Positions 25,489-34,965 of a stretch of DNA of 64,000 nt are shown here, in pieces. This DNA is from CAVSJA01 sp963728145 (GTDB lineage Bacteria; Bacteroidota; Bacteroidia; Chitinophagales; Chitinophagaceae). The position numbers and the translations under genes are program-made. The stretch spans positions 372,001-436,000 of the forward strand of contig CAVSJA010000008.1 of NCBI GenBank assembly GCA_963728145.1, given 5' to 3'. The stretch's first letter is position 1. Each line of letters starts with the position of its first letter. Below the pieces are notes generated by a model. The model saw only the letters and a list, made by a program, of their open reading frames with translations, was not told where the DNA came from and ran no database searches.

Positions 25489-26733
25489 ATGGCCCTGAAC
25501 TACCTCTGGATCATCTTCTTCCTGCTTGCTTTTATCGTTGCTCTGGTCCGCCTGGCAATGGGGGATACTCAGGTTTTCAAAAACCTGGTCGATGGAGTTT
25601 TTGATTCTGCCAATACCAGTGTGCAGATTTCGATTGGATTGATTGGGATCATGAGTCTTTTCCTGGGTTTCCTGAATATTGGTGAAAGAGCTGGTGCGAT
25701 TAATGTCTTGTCCCGGGTCGTTGGACCATTCTTTGGAAAGCTCTTTCCTGAATTGCCAAAGAATCATCCGGCGATGGGTCATATGATGATGAATTTCTCT
25801 GCGAATTTGTTGGGATTGGACAATGCCGCTACACCTTTTGGTTTAAAGGCGATGCAGAGTTTGCAGGAAACAAATCCCCAGAAAGAAACCGCCTCCAATG
25901 CACAGATCATGTTTATGGTATTGCATGCATCAGGACTTACCTTAATTCCTGTGAGCATCATTGCCCAGCGGGTGATCATGAAATCGCAAAATCCAACGGA
26001 GATTTTTATTCCTTGTCTTATTGCCACATTTGCCGCGACAATGGTGGCGATGTCGGTAGTGGCATTCTGGCAAAAATTCACTCGTAAACAATGGATTGCA
26101 ATTGCAGCAGTAGCAATAATTGGTAGTGTGGTACTTGTTGGGCTTACAGTATTTCTCCGGTATTATTTAACCAATGAAGCAGCATCTAAATTTTCAACAT
26201 TGGTAAGTAATGGGTTGATTCTTCTGGTATTTATCGTATTCATTATGGGCGGACTCTATAAACGCATTCATGTGTATGATGCATTTATTGACGGAGCGAA
26301 ACAGGGATTTGAGGTTGCAATAAAGATCATTCCTTATTTGGTTGGAATGTTGGTTGCAATAAGCGTATTGCGCACGTCAGGTGTTTTTGACTATATCATC
26401 CAGGGAATGAGCTGGCTTTTTGCACTAATGGGACTTAATACTGATTTTGTTCCAGCATTACCGACTGCATTAATGAAGCCATTCAGTGGTAGCGGTGCAA
26501 GAGCGATGATGTTGGATGTTTTTAAAACGCATGGCCCCGATAGTTTCGCGGGAAGATTGGCATCTGTGTTCCAGGGTTCTGCCGATACAACATTCTATAT
26601 CGTTGCATTATATTTCGGTTCAGTGGGAATAAAAAACACACGTTATGCAGTGCCTGCGGCATTACTTGCAGATCTTGCGGGAATAATAACGGCAATAGTG
26701 ATTGCTTATAATTGGCCGTGGACTGCGTTTTAG
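25489..26733 (+). CDS. Fused spore maturation A/B-type nucleoside-recognition membrane protein
   Basis: An integral membrane protein of 414 residues made of two Gate (nucleoside recognition) domains corresponding to Bacillus SpmA followed by SpmB. The SpmA half contains NLLGLDNAATPFGLKAM (about 104-120) and the SpmB half GSADTTFYIVALYFGSVG (about 363-380). About ten hydrophobic segments are visible. In non-sporulating Bacteroidota the function is unknown; the fold resembles nucleoside transporters, so export or import of a small molecule is plausible. The TAG stop is followed without a gap by GTTGATAAGG repeats. Confidence 0.88.
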   Translation: MALNYLWIIFFLLAFIVALVRLAMGDTQVFKNLVDGVFDSANTSVQISIGLIGIMSLFLGFLNIGERAGAINVLSRVVGPFFGKLFPELPKNHPAMGHMMMNFSANLLGLDNAATPFGLKAMQSLQETNPQKETASNAQIMFMVLHASGLTLIPVSIIAQRVIMKSQNPTEIFIPCLIATFAATMVAMSVVAFWQKFTRKQWIAIAAVAIIGSVVLVGLTVFLRYYLTNEAASKFSTLVSNGLILLVFIVFIMGGLYKRIHVYDAFIDGAKQGFEVAIKIIPYLVGMLVAISVLRTSGVFDYIIQGMSWLFALMGLNTDFVPALPTALMKPFSGSGARAMMLDVFKTHGPDSFAGRLASVFQGSADTTFYIVALYFGSVGIKNTRYAVPAALLADLAGIITAIVIAYNWPWTAF

Positions 26734-26800
26734 GTTGATAAGGTTGATAGGGTTGACAAGGTTGATACGGAAATACACCACTTATCAATCTTGTCAATTA
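26731..26800. repeat. GTTGATAAG short inverted array joining two stop codons
   Basis: TAGGTTGATAAGGTTGATAG starts on the stop codon of spmAB, and CTTATCAATCTTGTCAATTA ends on the stop codon of the convergent SirB1-like gene. The whole 64-base gap is repeat. Confidence 0.85.
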
Positions 26801-27670
26801 TTCAGTGATTATCTCCGCCAAAGTAAGAAGCTCTTTTTGTTTATATCGATCCTTGTCATTATCATAACACTTGCTTAATTCTTCAAGCAATGTTTGGATA
26901 ATACGTTTATTGCTTAGCGGTTTGAAATAAGATGCATTGGGAGGTACGTTGATTCTTTTAAAATAATTCTCCACGTCTTTATGCGTGAAGACATGACCGC
27001 TCATGGGGTCGATAAAAAATTCAGTTTTGTAGATTGGATTTTCAGAATGTTTGGTAAAATCATAATCGGCCTTGAAATATCCCAACACGAATTGTTTGGG
27101 GATGCTGATTGCTTTAACCGGAACGTCTAATAATTCAGCAAGAATCAGGTAAAGAATTCCATTCGCAATTGAATTGCCTCTTTTTGCTTCCAGTTGCTTA
27201 TTGATCAAAAATTCTTCGGGTTGTTGATAATTTACTTCACCGCCACGAAGATTATAGTAATTGTAGAGAATGCTGGTGAGCACATTTACCTGTTCCAAAG
27301 GAGTTAGATAACTATTCAACTCAAGCCAGATATTCCTGCGCAACTTTTCAATTTCCTGGTACACCTGTGTGGTAGCAAGTTCAGGATATTGAAAACGTGC
27401 AACCAGTAAACTGCCTGTGAGCAGATCCTGGTGAACATTCTTATTCCATTGAACAAATTCTTCAGTGAGATCGCGGAAATGCAGTCGATGAATGAGTAAT
27501 TCAATTCTCTCCTGTATGCCTTCACTTACAGTGTTCTCCCAAAGATTTTCGAGGTTGGGGATAATTCCTTTTCCATAATCGATGATTCTGGTCGATACGG
27601 CGATAAATACATCCTCATCAGGGTCATCAATGAGGTGGAAAAGGGCGGAAATTTCTTTGTTTTCTTCCAT
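26798..27670 (-). CDS. SirB1-like transglutaminase-fold protein
   Basis: A 290-residue cytosolic protein with the SirB1/transglutaminase-like core: QVNVLTSILYNYYNLRGG followed by KRGNSIANGILYLILAELL (about 165-183) and the conserved VPVKAISIPKQFVLGYF. A catalytic Cys of classical transglutaminases is not visible at the expected place, as in other SirB1 proteins, so enzymatic activity is doubtful. The N-terminal third is helical and HEAT-like (LFHLIDDPDEDVFIAVSTRI). The reaction is unknown. Confidence 0.8.
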   Translation of the reverse strand: MEENKEISALFHLIDDPDEDVFIAVSTRIIDYGKGIIPNLENLWENTVSEGIQERIELLIHRLHFRDLTEEFVQWNKNVHQDLLTGSLLVARFQYPELATTQVYQEIEKLRRNIWLELNSYLTPLEQVNVLTSILYNYYNLRGGEVNYQQPEEFLINKQLEAKRGNSIANGILYLILAELLDVPVKAISIPKQFVLGYFKADYDFTKHSENPIYKTEFFIDPMSGHVFTHKDVENYFKRINVPPNASYFKPLSNKRIIQTLLEELSKCYDNDKDRYKQKELLTLAEIITE

Positions 27671-27772
27671 TGGATTACGAATAAGCTCCGTTCATAAGAC
27701 CATTACGGATCAATGGTCAAGATCGGAGAACTGGTAAAACTGTGCTAAAAATATTTTCCACATATCCACAGG

Positions 27773-27882
27773 GTAGTTGATTGGTTGTTGGTTTACTAGG
27801 TGATTGGGAATGTAAGTCACTATTTTCCTAACTAACCAATCAAACGTCATTCCCGCGAAAGCGGGAATAACCAATCAACTAA
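27773..27882. repeat. GATTGGTTG inverted array with an embedded CCCGCGAAAGCGGG hairpin
   Basis: Left words GTTGATTGGTTGTTGG (27776-27791) and right words AACCAATCAAACG and AACCAATCAACTAAAC. Inserted in the right arm is CATTCCCGCGAAAGCGGGAAT (27848-27868), a hairpin word seen in the intergenic DNA of many bacteria. The array reaches the TAG stop of the downstream minus-strand gene. Confidence 0.8.
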
Positions 27883-28418
27883 ACTTCCGTACTAAGGGGC
27901 AAATGCTCATTCAGCAGTCTCTCTAATTCCTTTCTGTCTTCCGTGGATTTCAGCACTCGTTTTGGAATAACGATGGCGTGGTAGGAATTCGTATATAAAA
28001 AATAGCTGGTTTTCGTTTCCGCTTTTTTCACAATAGCTTCCCAGGTATAGCGGCTTTCAGATTCAGGGTCTTTATCGGTTATTCCTGTATCACTTAGCAC
28101 AACTTCAGCTTCTTCACGGATATGTTTATTCTCAGGATGGGAAAGTATTTGTTTGACCCTTCTTTGAATGGATTGCCTGACCAGGAAAGGAACCAATACT
28201 ATGTAGAGCAAACCAATAGTGCAAAATATGATCAGATCAGTGGTGGGCGATTGATCCCTTCTGGAGAAAATATAAAGGCCGGCTATCGCACCATAAAGCA
28301 ATAATACTTTGAGATAATAGCCGACCCGGTATTTCTTTTTATCAGGAGCCGTCCAGGATGTATAATAATTGTAGTCGAAATATTCTTCTTCGCTGAGATG
28401 GTATTTCAGAACCAGCAT
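27879..28418 (-). CDS. YcxB-like membrane protein
   Basis: A 179-residue protein with two transmembrane helices (about 38-53 and 62-80), an N-terminal cytosolic segment YHLSEEEYFDYNYY and a C-terminal cytosolic domain with SDTGI and WEAIVKKAETKTSYFLYTN ending in a conserved IPKRVL. This layout is that of YcxB-like proteins of unknown function. It follows topA by 5 bases, so the two genes are probably cotranscribed. Confidence 0.75.
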   Translation of the reverse strand: MLVLKYHLSEEEYFDYNYYTSWTAPDKKKYRVGYYLKVLLLYGAIAGLYIFSRRDQSPTTDLIIFCTIGLLYIVLVPFLVRQSIQRRVKQILSHPENKHIREEAEVVLSDTGITDKDPESESRYTWEAIVKKAETKTSYFLYTNSYHAIVIPKRVLKSTEDRKELERLLNEHLPLSTEV

Positions 28419-28423
28419 GCTTA

Positions 28424-30765
28424 TTATTCTGGCTTTTTCCTCCGGAAAGACTTTTTCGGTGGATTCGCCTTTAGTACTTCGATCACCTTCTGTACTTCTT
28501 CAAGTGTAAGGTCTGCGACTCTTTCCTGTTGTTCCTTGGACAATTTATAATTGCGCAATCCCTGTTTGATGTATGGGCCATAAGGACCGCGAAGTAATTG
28601 TATTTTTTCTTTTTCAAATACCTTTATTGTTCTTTCTTCTTTCGCCTTTCTTTTTTCTATTACGATTGGAATCGCTGCATCCAAATCTATTTCATATGGA
28701 TCATGTTCCTTTCCGAGCGAATAGAATTTTCCATCATGTGCGATATAAGGTCCAAATCGTCCAATATTAGTTGAGACATCTTTATCCTCAAATTGCCCAA
28801 GAATTCGTGGTAGTTTGAACAATTCCATTGCTTCATCGTAAGAAATGGTCTCAATGCTTTGCCCAACTTTCAATTTGGCAAAACGAGGTTTTTCTTCATC
28901 GCTGACATCACCAATCTGTACCATAGGACCATATCGACCCATTCTTGCAAGAACTTTTTTTCCACTTTCGGGATCAACACCTAGTTCTCTTTCGCCTTTT
29001 ATTCGTTCTGCGGTTTCAATTGTTTTTTCAACATCTTTCTTGAATGGAATATAAAAATCATCGATCATGTCATTCCACTTCATTTTTCCTTCCGCAACTT
29101 CATCAAATTCTTCTTCAATACGGGCGGTGAAACCATAATCCATGATATCATCGAAATATTGTTTCAGAAAATCTGTAACCACCAGGCCGAGATCTGAAGG
29201 GAATAATTTCGATTTTTCAGCGCCAGTATTTTCTTGCGCTGTTTCTGAGGTGACCTTATTATCTTTTAATTCGAGAATTCTGTAATCTCTTTTTACTCCT
29301 TCCTTATCTCTTTTTTCCACATAACCTCTTTTTAAAATGGTAGAGATTGTTGGAGCATAAGTTGAAGGACGACCAATTCCAAGTTCTTCCAGCTTTTTTA
29401 CAAGAGAAGCTTCAGTATAGCGGGGGAGTGGACGACTAAATCTTTCAGTCGCATTCATTTCTTTCAACGGCAGCGATTGACCAACTGTCAAAGGAGGAAG
29501 CATACCTTCTTCTGTTCATCTTCACTGATTTCTTCCTCATCTTACTTTCCATATAAACTTTCAGGAATCCATCGAATTTCAACACCTCACCCTTGCTGTG
29601 AGTTCTTCTTATTTGTAGAGATATTGATCTTTGCAATCGTTTTTTCCAATTCCGCATCCGCCATCTGGCTGGCCATGGTTCTTTTCCAGATCAGTTCATA
29701 GAGTTTACGGCAATCTGCATCTTCAACTGAAGGATTCTCCATATAAGTGGGACGGATTGCTTCGTGTGCTTCCTGTGCGCTTTCGTTCTTATTCTTGTAT
29801 TTGCGAGGCTGAAAATAATTTTTACCAAATTGGTTGTTCACCTGGTTCTGAATTCCCTCCATGGCGGTCTCACTCAGGTTCACACTGTCGGTACGCATAT
29901 AAGTGATATTACCACTTTCATATAGCTTCTGCGCAAGCAGCATGGTACGGCTAACCGAATAACCCAATTTGCGGGACGCTTCCTGTTGTAGGGTAGAGGT
30001 AGTAAATGGCGCAGCAGGTGATTTTTTAGCAGGTTTCACCTGTATATCGGTTACTTTATAATTTGCACCGATACATCTCTTCAGAAAATCTTCGGCCGAC
30101 TCGGCACTTGAATGCTTTTTTCCTTCTGCAGGAAAACTTACTGTTTTGCTTGCTTTATCCTTGGCAGTGAAAATCGCTTCTATTCTGAATGTGCTCACTG
30201 GCGTGAACGCATTGATCTCTCTTTCTCGTTCTGCGATTAGTCTGACCGCAACACTTTGAACACGGCCGGCACTAAGATTGTTCCGCATGCTCATCTTACG
30301 CCAGAGCACAGGACTTAATTCAAATCCAACGATCCGGTCAAGTATGCGTCGTGCCTGCTGGGCATTCACCAGGTTCATATCTACCGTACGCGGGTTTCCA
30401 ACCGCTTTTTGAATTGCAGGTTTGGTGATCTCGTGAAAAACGATGCGCTTGGTTGTTTTTGGATCCAGTCCAAGCACTTCACAAAGATGCCAGCTGATCG
30501 CTTCTCCTTCGCGGTCCTCATCCGTTGCCAGCCATACTTCACCAGATTTTTTCGCGATGCTTTTTAGTTCCTTTACCACTTTTTCTTTTTCTTCAGGAAC
30601 AATATATCGGGGTTCGTAATTATTATTTACGTCAATACCCATCTCCACTTTTTCCAGGTCACGGATATGTCCATAACAACTTTTCACCTCGAAATCCTCA
30701 CCCAGAATCTTTTCAATGGTTTTCGCTTTCGCAGGGGATTCCACAATCAATAAATTCTTCGCCAT
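28424..30765 (-). CDS. topA: DNA topoisomerase I, frameshifted in the middle
   Basis: Type IA topoisomerase that relaxes negative supercoils. N-terminal TOPRIM domain LLIVESPAKAKTIEKIL (residues 5-21) with ATDEDREGEAI, and the active-site Tyr in GNITYMRTDSVNLS. Frame one ends at 29587 after NISTNKK. The correct C-terminal half resumes in frame from about 29503 (LPPLTVGQSLPLKEM). In between, GEVLKFDGFLKVYMESK is found in another frame, so at least two, probably three, one-base shifts lie between 29510 and 29600. The C-terminal part carries three Toprim-C repeats (GRYGPMVQIG, GRFGPYIAHDG, GPYGPYIKQG) in place of Cys4 zinc fingers. As the gene is essential, sequence error is the likely cause. 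Confidence 0.93.
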
Positions 30766-30848
30766 AGCTTCTTACAACCGGTTTTATACAGGCCTGTCGG
30801 CGTGCAAGTTTAACGTTTAAGGATGAAAGCAACAAATAGCTGTCGCGC

Positions 30849-30990
30849 AGTGCGCGTCAATTTACGATTTACGAAGTACGATTTACGATTTCTTGAGAAT
30901 TGGCTACTGAACTCAATTTCAACAGTTAAATTAGTATCTTACCAACAATAAACAAATCGTAAATAGTAAATCCCAAATCGCAAATTATAA
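30849..30990. repeat. ATTTACG array in the topA/pxpB divergent gap
   Basis: Left words ATTTACGATTTACG and AAGTACGATTTACG (30851-30880) and inverted words CGTAAATAGTAAATC and CAAATCGCAAATT (30957-30986). The unit is 7 bases. It fills much of the 234-base region between two divergent starts; no other element is recognisable there. Confidence 0.75.
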
Positions 30991-30999
30991 ATTTCTCTA

Positions 31000-31713
31000 T
31001 TGGCTGAAACATATCAAATATACTCTCTCGGTGATAGCGCTGCTACAATAGACATGGGTAACAGGATCAGTAAGGATTTCAATGATCATGCGATCGAAAT
31101 CCGGGAATGGCTTCTTTCTCATTCTTTTCCAGGTTTGAAAGATATTGTTGTTGCCTATAGTTCAGTTACGCTTTATTATGATCCCTTTCTTGTTGTGCAA
31201 ACAAATAAAATGAAAAAGGCGTCTGCATATGAATGGGTTTGTGGGAGACTGGTAGATGCATACGAAAAGTCTGCTGATCTTATCAAAAACAAGAAACCTA
31301 CGGGAAGGAATATGCGGATTCCGGTTTGCTATGACGATGATTTTGGTTTCGATCTGCAGGCAGTTTGCCTTCAACGTGATCTTGGACGTGATGAATTGAT
31401 CAATTATCATTTGTCAAGAACTTACCGGGTGTATATGCTGGGTTTTCTTCCTGGCTTTGTGTATATGGGTGAAGTTGATCCGCGAATATCTAGTCCGAGG
31501 AAAAAGAAACCTGTCGGGGTTCAACAGGGTAGTGTTGGAATTGCGGGTGCTCAAACGGGAATTTATCCCTTTGAAAGTCCGGGTGGATGGAATATTGTTG
31601 GGAGAACTCCATTGAAGCTTTTTGATGCAAATGCAGATCCCGCAGTATTGTTGCAAACAGGGGATACCGTTGAGTTTTTTCAGATTACGAGAGAGCAGTT
31701 TGGTGAATGGTGA
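31000..31713 (+). CDS. pxpB: 5-oxoprolinase subunit PxpB
   Basis: Subunit of the ATP-dependent prokaryotic 5-oxoprolinase PxpABC, which opens 5-oxoproline to glutamate; KipI/AHS1 family, 237 residues. Motifs: YSLGDSAATIDMG near the start, PVCYDDDFGFDL, YMLGFLPGFVYMGEVDP (about 147-163), PVGVQQGSVGIAGAQTGIY and SPGGWNIVGRTP. The start is TTG at 31000, as no suitable ATG precedes the conserved N-terminus. First gene of a pxpB-pxpC-pxpA-transporter operon. Confidence 0.93.
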   Translation: MAETYQIYSLGDSAATIDMGNRISKDFNDHAIEIREWLLSHSFPGLKDIVVAYSSVTLYYDPFLVVQTNKMKKASAYEWVCGRLVDAYEKSADLIKNKKPTGRNMRIPVCYDDDFGFDLQAVCLQRDLGRDELINYHLSRTYRVYMLGFLPGFVYMGEVDPRISSPRKKKPVGVQQGSVGIAGAQTGIYPFESPGGWNIVGRTPLKLFDANADPAVLLQTGDTVEFFQITREQFGEW

Positions 31714-31807
31714 GTGGGCGATGGCACAAGCGCTTCCGACTCTGGACATAATTGTACAAGATGCGGAAATTATCCGTCGGAAAGGCTTGCGCCAGAGGCA
31801 AGAAGCA

Positions 31808-31835
31808 ATAATTAATAATCAATAATCAATAATTG
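31808..31835. repeat. AATAATC repeat abutting the pxpC start
   Basis: AATAATTAATAATCAATAATC ends three bases before the GTG start of pxpC, the same arrangement as before the thioredoxin-like gene at 5978. The rest of the 124-base gap after pxpB shows no gene. Confidence 0.8.
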
Positions 31836-31837
31836 TA

Positions 31838-32809
31838 GTGTCGCTTCTCATTACTAAACCTGGACTATTAGATACCATTCAGGATCTTGGGCGTTATGGA
31901 TATGCGGCCTGGGGAATTAATCCATCCGGTGTGATGGATCATTATGCTGCGCGTGTTGCAAATTTCCTGGTAGGGAATGAGGAAGAAGATCCAGTGATCG
32001 AGATGCATTTTCCTGCAGCGCATTTCGAATTCCAATCAAATGTGCTCATTGCAATTACAGGTGCAGATTTCACTCCATTCATTAATAATGAACCAATGAA
32101 TTGCTGGCAACCCTATTTTGTTCCGGCTGGTTCTTTACTCCATTTTGGCCAGCTCAAATGGGGCAGCCGATGCTATATGTCGGTTAGAAATGGATTTGAC
32201 ATCCCCGAATGGCTAGGTAGTTATAGCTCTCATATTATCGCAAAAACAGGTGGTTTCAAGGGCAGAAGATTGCTGAGTGGAGACGAATTGCAATTCAAGG
32301 AAGATATTGGTGCTATATATAATGGTATAAAGCGTTTTCCATGGAGGGTAAACGTGAAAGAAGTTTACCAGGCCGACCACATATTCCGGTTTATTAAAGG
32401 AAGGGAGTGGGAATGGCTAAACGAGTCAGGACGTCACAGTTTTGAAGAAGGCATATTCATTATCCAGGCGGCCTCTGACCGGATGGCTTATACTTTGGTG
32501 GGGCCGAGTCTTCCTTTAAAATTCCAGGAAGAGCTGGTTTCATCCGGCGTTTATTTTGGCACCGTTCAATTGCTTCCCGATGGCAGAACTGTATTGCTGA
32601 TGGCCGATCATCAAACTACCGGAGGTTTTCCAAGATTGGCACATGTGGTCAGTTCTGAATTACCAAGGTTGGCACAAATGCGTCCTGGCGAGAATATCCG
32701 TTTTGATTCGATTAACCAACAGAAGGCAGAAGAACTTGTGCTGAACATGGAAAACGAATTGCTGGAGTTGGAAAATACCTGTTCAGAAAAATTGAAGTCC
32801 TTTTTATGA
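31838..32809 (+). CDS. pxpC: 5-oxoprolinase subunit PxpC
   Basis: Biotin-dependent-carboxylase-like (KipA/AHS2) subunit, 323 residues. Motifs: KPGLLDTIQDLGRYGYAAWG (residues 7-26), GVMDHYAARVANFLVGN, ITGADFTPFIN, QAASDRMAYTLVGP and LLPDGRTVLLMADHQTTGGF. GTG start at 31838. The last codon overlaps pxpA by four bases (ATGA), indicating translational coupling. Confidence 0.94.
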   Translation: MSLLITKPGLLDTIQDLGRYGYAAWGINPSGVMDHYAARVANFLVGNEEEDPVIEMHFPAAHFEFQSNVLIAITGADFTPFINNEPMNCWQPYFVPAGSLLHFGQLKWGSRCYMSVRNGFDIPEWLGSYSSHIIAKTGGFKGRRLLSGDELQFKEDIGAIYNGIKRFPWRVNVKEVYQADHIFRFIKGREWEWLNESGRHSFEEGIFIIQAASDRMAYTLVGPSLPLKFQEELVSSGVYFGTVQLLPDGRTVLLMADHQTTGGFPRLAHVVSSELPRLAQMRPGENIRFDSINQQKAEELVLNMENELLELENTCSEKLKSFL

Positions 32810-33555
32810 GGAGCATTGATCTGAATTGTGATATTGGTGAAGGCATGCCGAACGACAGGGCTTTGATGAAATTTGTCAGTTCGGTCAATATCGCCTGTGG
32901 TTATCATGCCGGCAACAAAGGAATCATGCAGCAAACCGTTGAATGGGCGCTTGAAAATAATTGTGCGATAGGAGCTCATCCATCTTATCCCGATACTGAA
33001 AATTTTGGAAGAATTGATATACTCGATAAATCGGTTAGTCGCGCTGATTTACCCGGATTGATCGCTGATCAAATCGAATTACTGGACGAGATTTGCAGGG
33101 AAGCCGGTACATCAATTCATCATATAAAACCCCATGGAGCTTTATATAATCGTGCCGCGGTTGATGAAGAAGTAAGTGCCATCATTTGCCGCGTGATCAG
33201 GAATTTTAATCCTGATCTTTTCTTGTATGGATTAAGTGGAAGCCTTACAAAGAAGATCGCAAAGGAACAGGATATAAAATTTGTGAACGAAGTATTTGCA
33301 GACCGAACCTATCTTGACGATGGAAGGTTAACCCCGAGGACGGATCCTGGTTCTTTAATAGAAGACCAGGATTCAAGTTTGCAGCAGGTAATGCAGATGA
33401 TACTTGAACGTACCGTAACTTCGGTGAGGGGTAAACGAATTTCATTGGAAGCCGAAACTATCTGTATTCATGGCGATGGTACGCATGCATTGGAATTTGC
33501 CGCCTTCATACATCATGCCTTAAACGAAAGAGGAATTGAAATCCGCTCCATCTAA
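32806..33555 (+). CDS. pxpA: 5-oxoprolinase subunit PxpA (LamB/YcsF)
   Basis: Metal-dependent hydrolase-like subunit of 5-oxoprolinase, 249 residues. Motifs: SIDLNCDIGEGM (residues 3-14), SVNIACGYHAGN (27-38), IGAHPSYPDTENFGR, VKPHG-type segment IKPHGALYN and ADRTYLDDGRLTPR with ICIHGD. It overlaps both its upstream partner (4 bases) and the transporter downstream (20 bases). Confidence 0.95.
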   Translation: MRSIDLNCDIGEGMPNDRALMKFVSSVNIACGYHAGNKGIMQQTVEWALENNCAIGAHPSYPDTENFGRIDILDKSVSRADLPGLIADQIELLDEICREAGTSIHHIKPHGALYNRAAVDEEVSAIICRVIRNFNPDLFLYGLSGSLTKKIAKEQDIKFVNEVFADRTYLDDGRLTPRTDPGSLIEDQDSSLQQVMQMILERTVTSVRGKRISLEAETICIHGDGTHALEFAAFIHHALNERGIEIRSI

Positions 33556-34732
33556 TAAAAGATCCTGGAGTACTGGTGGCGCCATTGTTGGGGCCGCTTT
33601 TTTAATGGCGAACTCTTCAATTGGTCCGGGGTTCTTAACACAAACAACCGTCTTTACAGAGCAATTGCTGACAAGTCTCGGATTTGTCATCCTGGTATCT
33701 ATTCTCCTGGATATCGGTGCCCAATTGAATACCTGGCGGGTGTTAACGGTTAGTGGGATGCGGGCACAGGATCTTTCAAACAATTTATTACCTGGACTTG
33801 GTTATTTTCTTGCAGTGTTGGTTGTGCTTGGAGGTTTTGCATTCAATATTGGGAATATTGCGGGCTGTGCACTAGGAGTAAATGTATTGATTGGCCTGGA
33901 TTTTCGTGAAGGAGCAATTATAAGTGGATTGATCGCATTGGTCCTGTTCTGGATTCGCGAGATAGGAAAGATGCTTGATACTTTCACCAAGATACTAGGT
34001 GTATTAAAGATCAGTTTAACTTTTTATATTCTTCTCAAATCAAACCCACCAGTACTCGAAGCCTTTCATCATACAATATTTCCAGAAAAGATCAGCGCTT
34101 TGGCGATCGTCACCATCGTTGGTGGTACGGTGGGTGGATATATAACTTTTTCAGGAGCGCATCGTTTGATTGATGCGGGAATAACCGGGAAAGATCAAAT
34201 CAAGAAGGTTAATCAAAGCGCCATGAGTGGAATACTTATATCAAGCTTCATGCGCTATATTCTTTTCCTTGCTGCCGTTGGCGTATTGTTGCAAGGCGCA
34301 GTGTTGGATGCGAATAATCCTGCTTCGACCGTATTCAAATTTGCGGCCGGTGAAATCGGTTTTAAAATATTTGGGATAGTATTATGGAGCGCTGCTATTT
34401 CCTCGGTAGTTGGTGCAGCCTATACTTCAGTTTCATTCTTGAAAACCTTTCATCCTGTACTGATGAAGAATGAGCGCTGTTGCATTACAATTTTTATTAT
34501 TGTTTCCACTATAATTTTTGTTTGGCTGGGTCGTCCAAGGGAATTGTTGATTGCTGCAGGAGCGATCAACGGCCTCATTTTACCAGTCGCTTTAAGTATT
34601 ATTTTAGTCAGTGCAACCCGCAAACAACTGATGGGGTCTTACCGTCATCCCTTGTGGATGCAAATTGGAGGATGGATTGTTGTGGTGGCGATGGGATGGA
34701 TGGGGGGACTTGCAATCGGGGATTTGCTTTGA
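33536..34732 (+). CDS. NRAMP-fold transporter of the 5-oxoprolinase operon, metal motifs absent
   Basis: A 398-residue integral membrane protein with about 11 helices, related to NRAMP (MntH) proteins and to YcsG, the product encoded beside ycsF in Bacillus. In true NRAMP metal carriers the first helix has DPGN and the sixth has MPH. Here the first helix reads MANSSIGPGFLTQTT and the later one GGTVGGYITFSGAHRL, and neither DPGN nor MPH occurs anywhere. So divalent-metal transport is unlikely. Position at the end of pxpBCA suggests uptake of 5-oxoproline or a related amino acid, as inference. The TTG start at 33536 overlaps pxpA by 20 bases; a slightly later start is possible, but the first helix begins at residue 14. 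Confidence 0.85.
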   Translation: MKSAPSNKRSWSTGGAIVGAAFLMANSSIGPGFLTQTTVFTEQLLTSLGFVILVSILLDIGAQLNTWRVLTVSGMRAQDLSNNLLPGLGYFLAVLVVLGGFAFNIGNIAGCALGVNVLIGLDFREGAIISGLIALVLFWIREIGKMLDTFTKILGVLKISLTFYILLKSNPPVLEAFHHTIFPEKISALAIVTIVGGTVGGYITFSGAHRLIDAGITGKDQIKKVNQSAMSGILISSFMRYILFLAAVGVLLQGAVLDANNPASTVFKFAAGEIGFKIFGIVLWSAAISSVVGAAYTSVSFLKTFHPVLMKNERCCITIFIIVSTIIFVWLGRPRELLIAAGAINGLILPVALSIILVSATRKQLMGSYRHPLWMQIGGWIVVVAMGWMGGLAIGDLL

Positions 34733-34737
34733 TTCAA

Positions 34738-34857
34738 GTTTGGCGTTTGGAGTTTGGAGTTTGGCGTTGGGCTCACTATTGGCATCAACGTTTTATTGTT
34801 TCGTGTATAATGTTACACTTAGAGAACGCCAAACCCCAAACTCCAAACGCCAAACGG
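34738..34857. repeat. TTTGGCG/TTTGGAG inverted array
   Basis: AGTTTGGCGTTTGGAGTTTGG (34739 on) faces CCAAACTCCAAACGCCAAAC (34833-34852). 7-base units, arms about 30 bases with one or two mismatches, loop about 55 bases. It begins six bases after the transporter stop. Most of the 233-base gap to the next gene is this element. Confidence 0.88.
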
Positions 34858-34965
34858 GAAACCGATTTAAGGTTTCCTTTGCAATTTCTCTGACCACTTG
34901 CCCGTTTTACACCTGTTCCACTTCAACTCTATCGTACAATTTTACTTCACGTTTAAAACAGGACT

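Noticed and set aside
29500..29600. Programmed frameshift in topA
   Set aside because: At least two shifts in different places and no slippery-site plus pseudoknot arrangement; the same type of break is in other conserved genes, so error is simpler.
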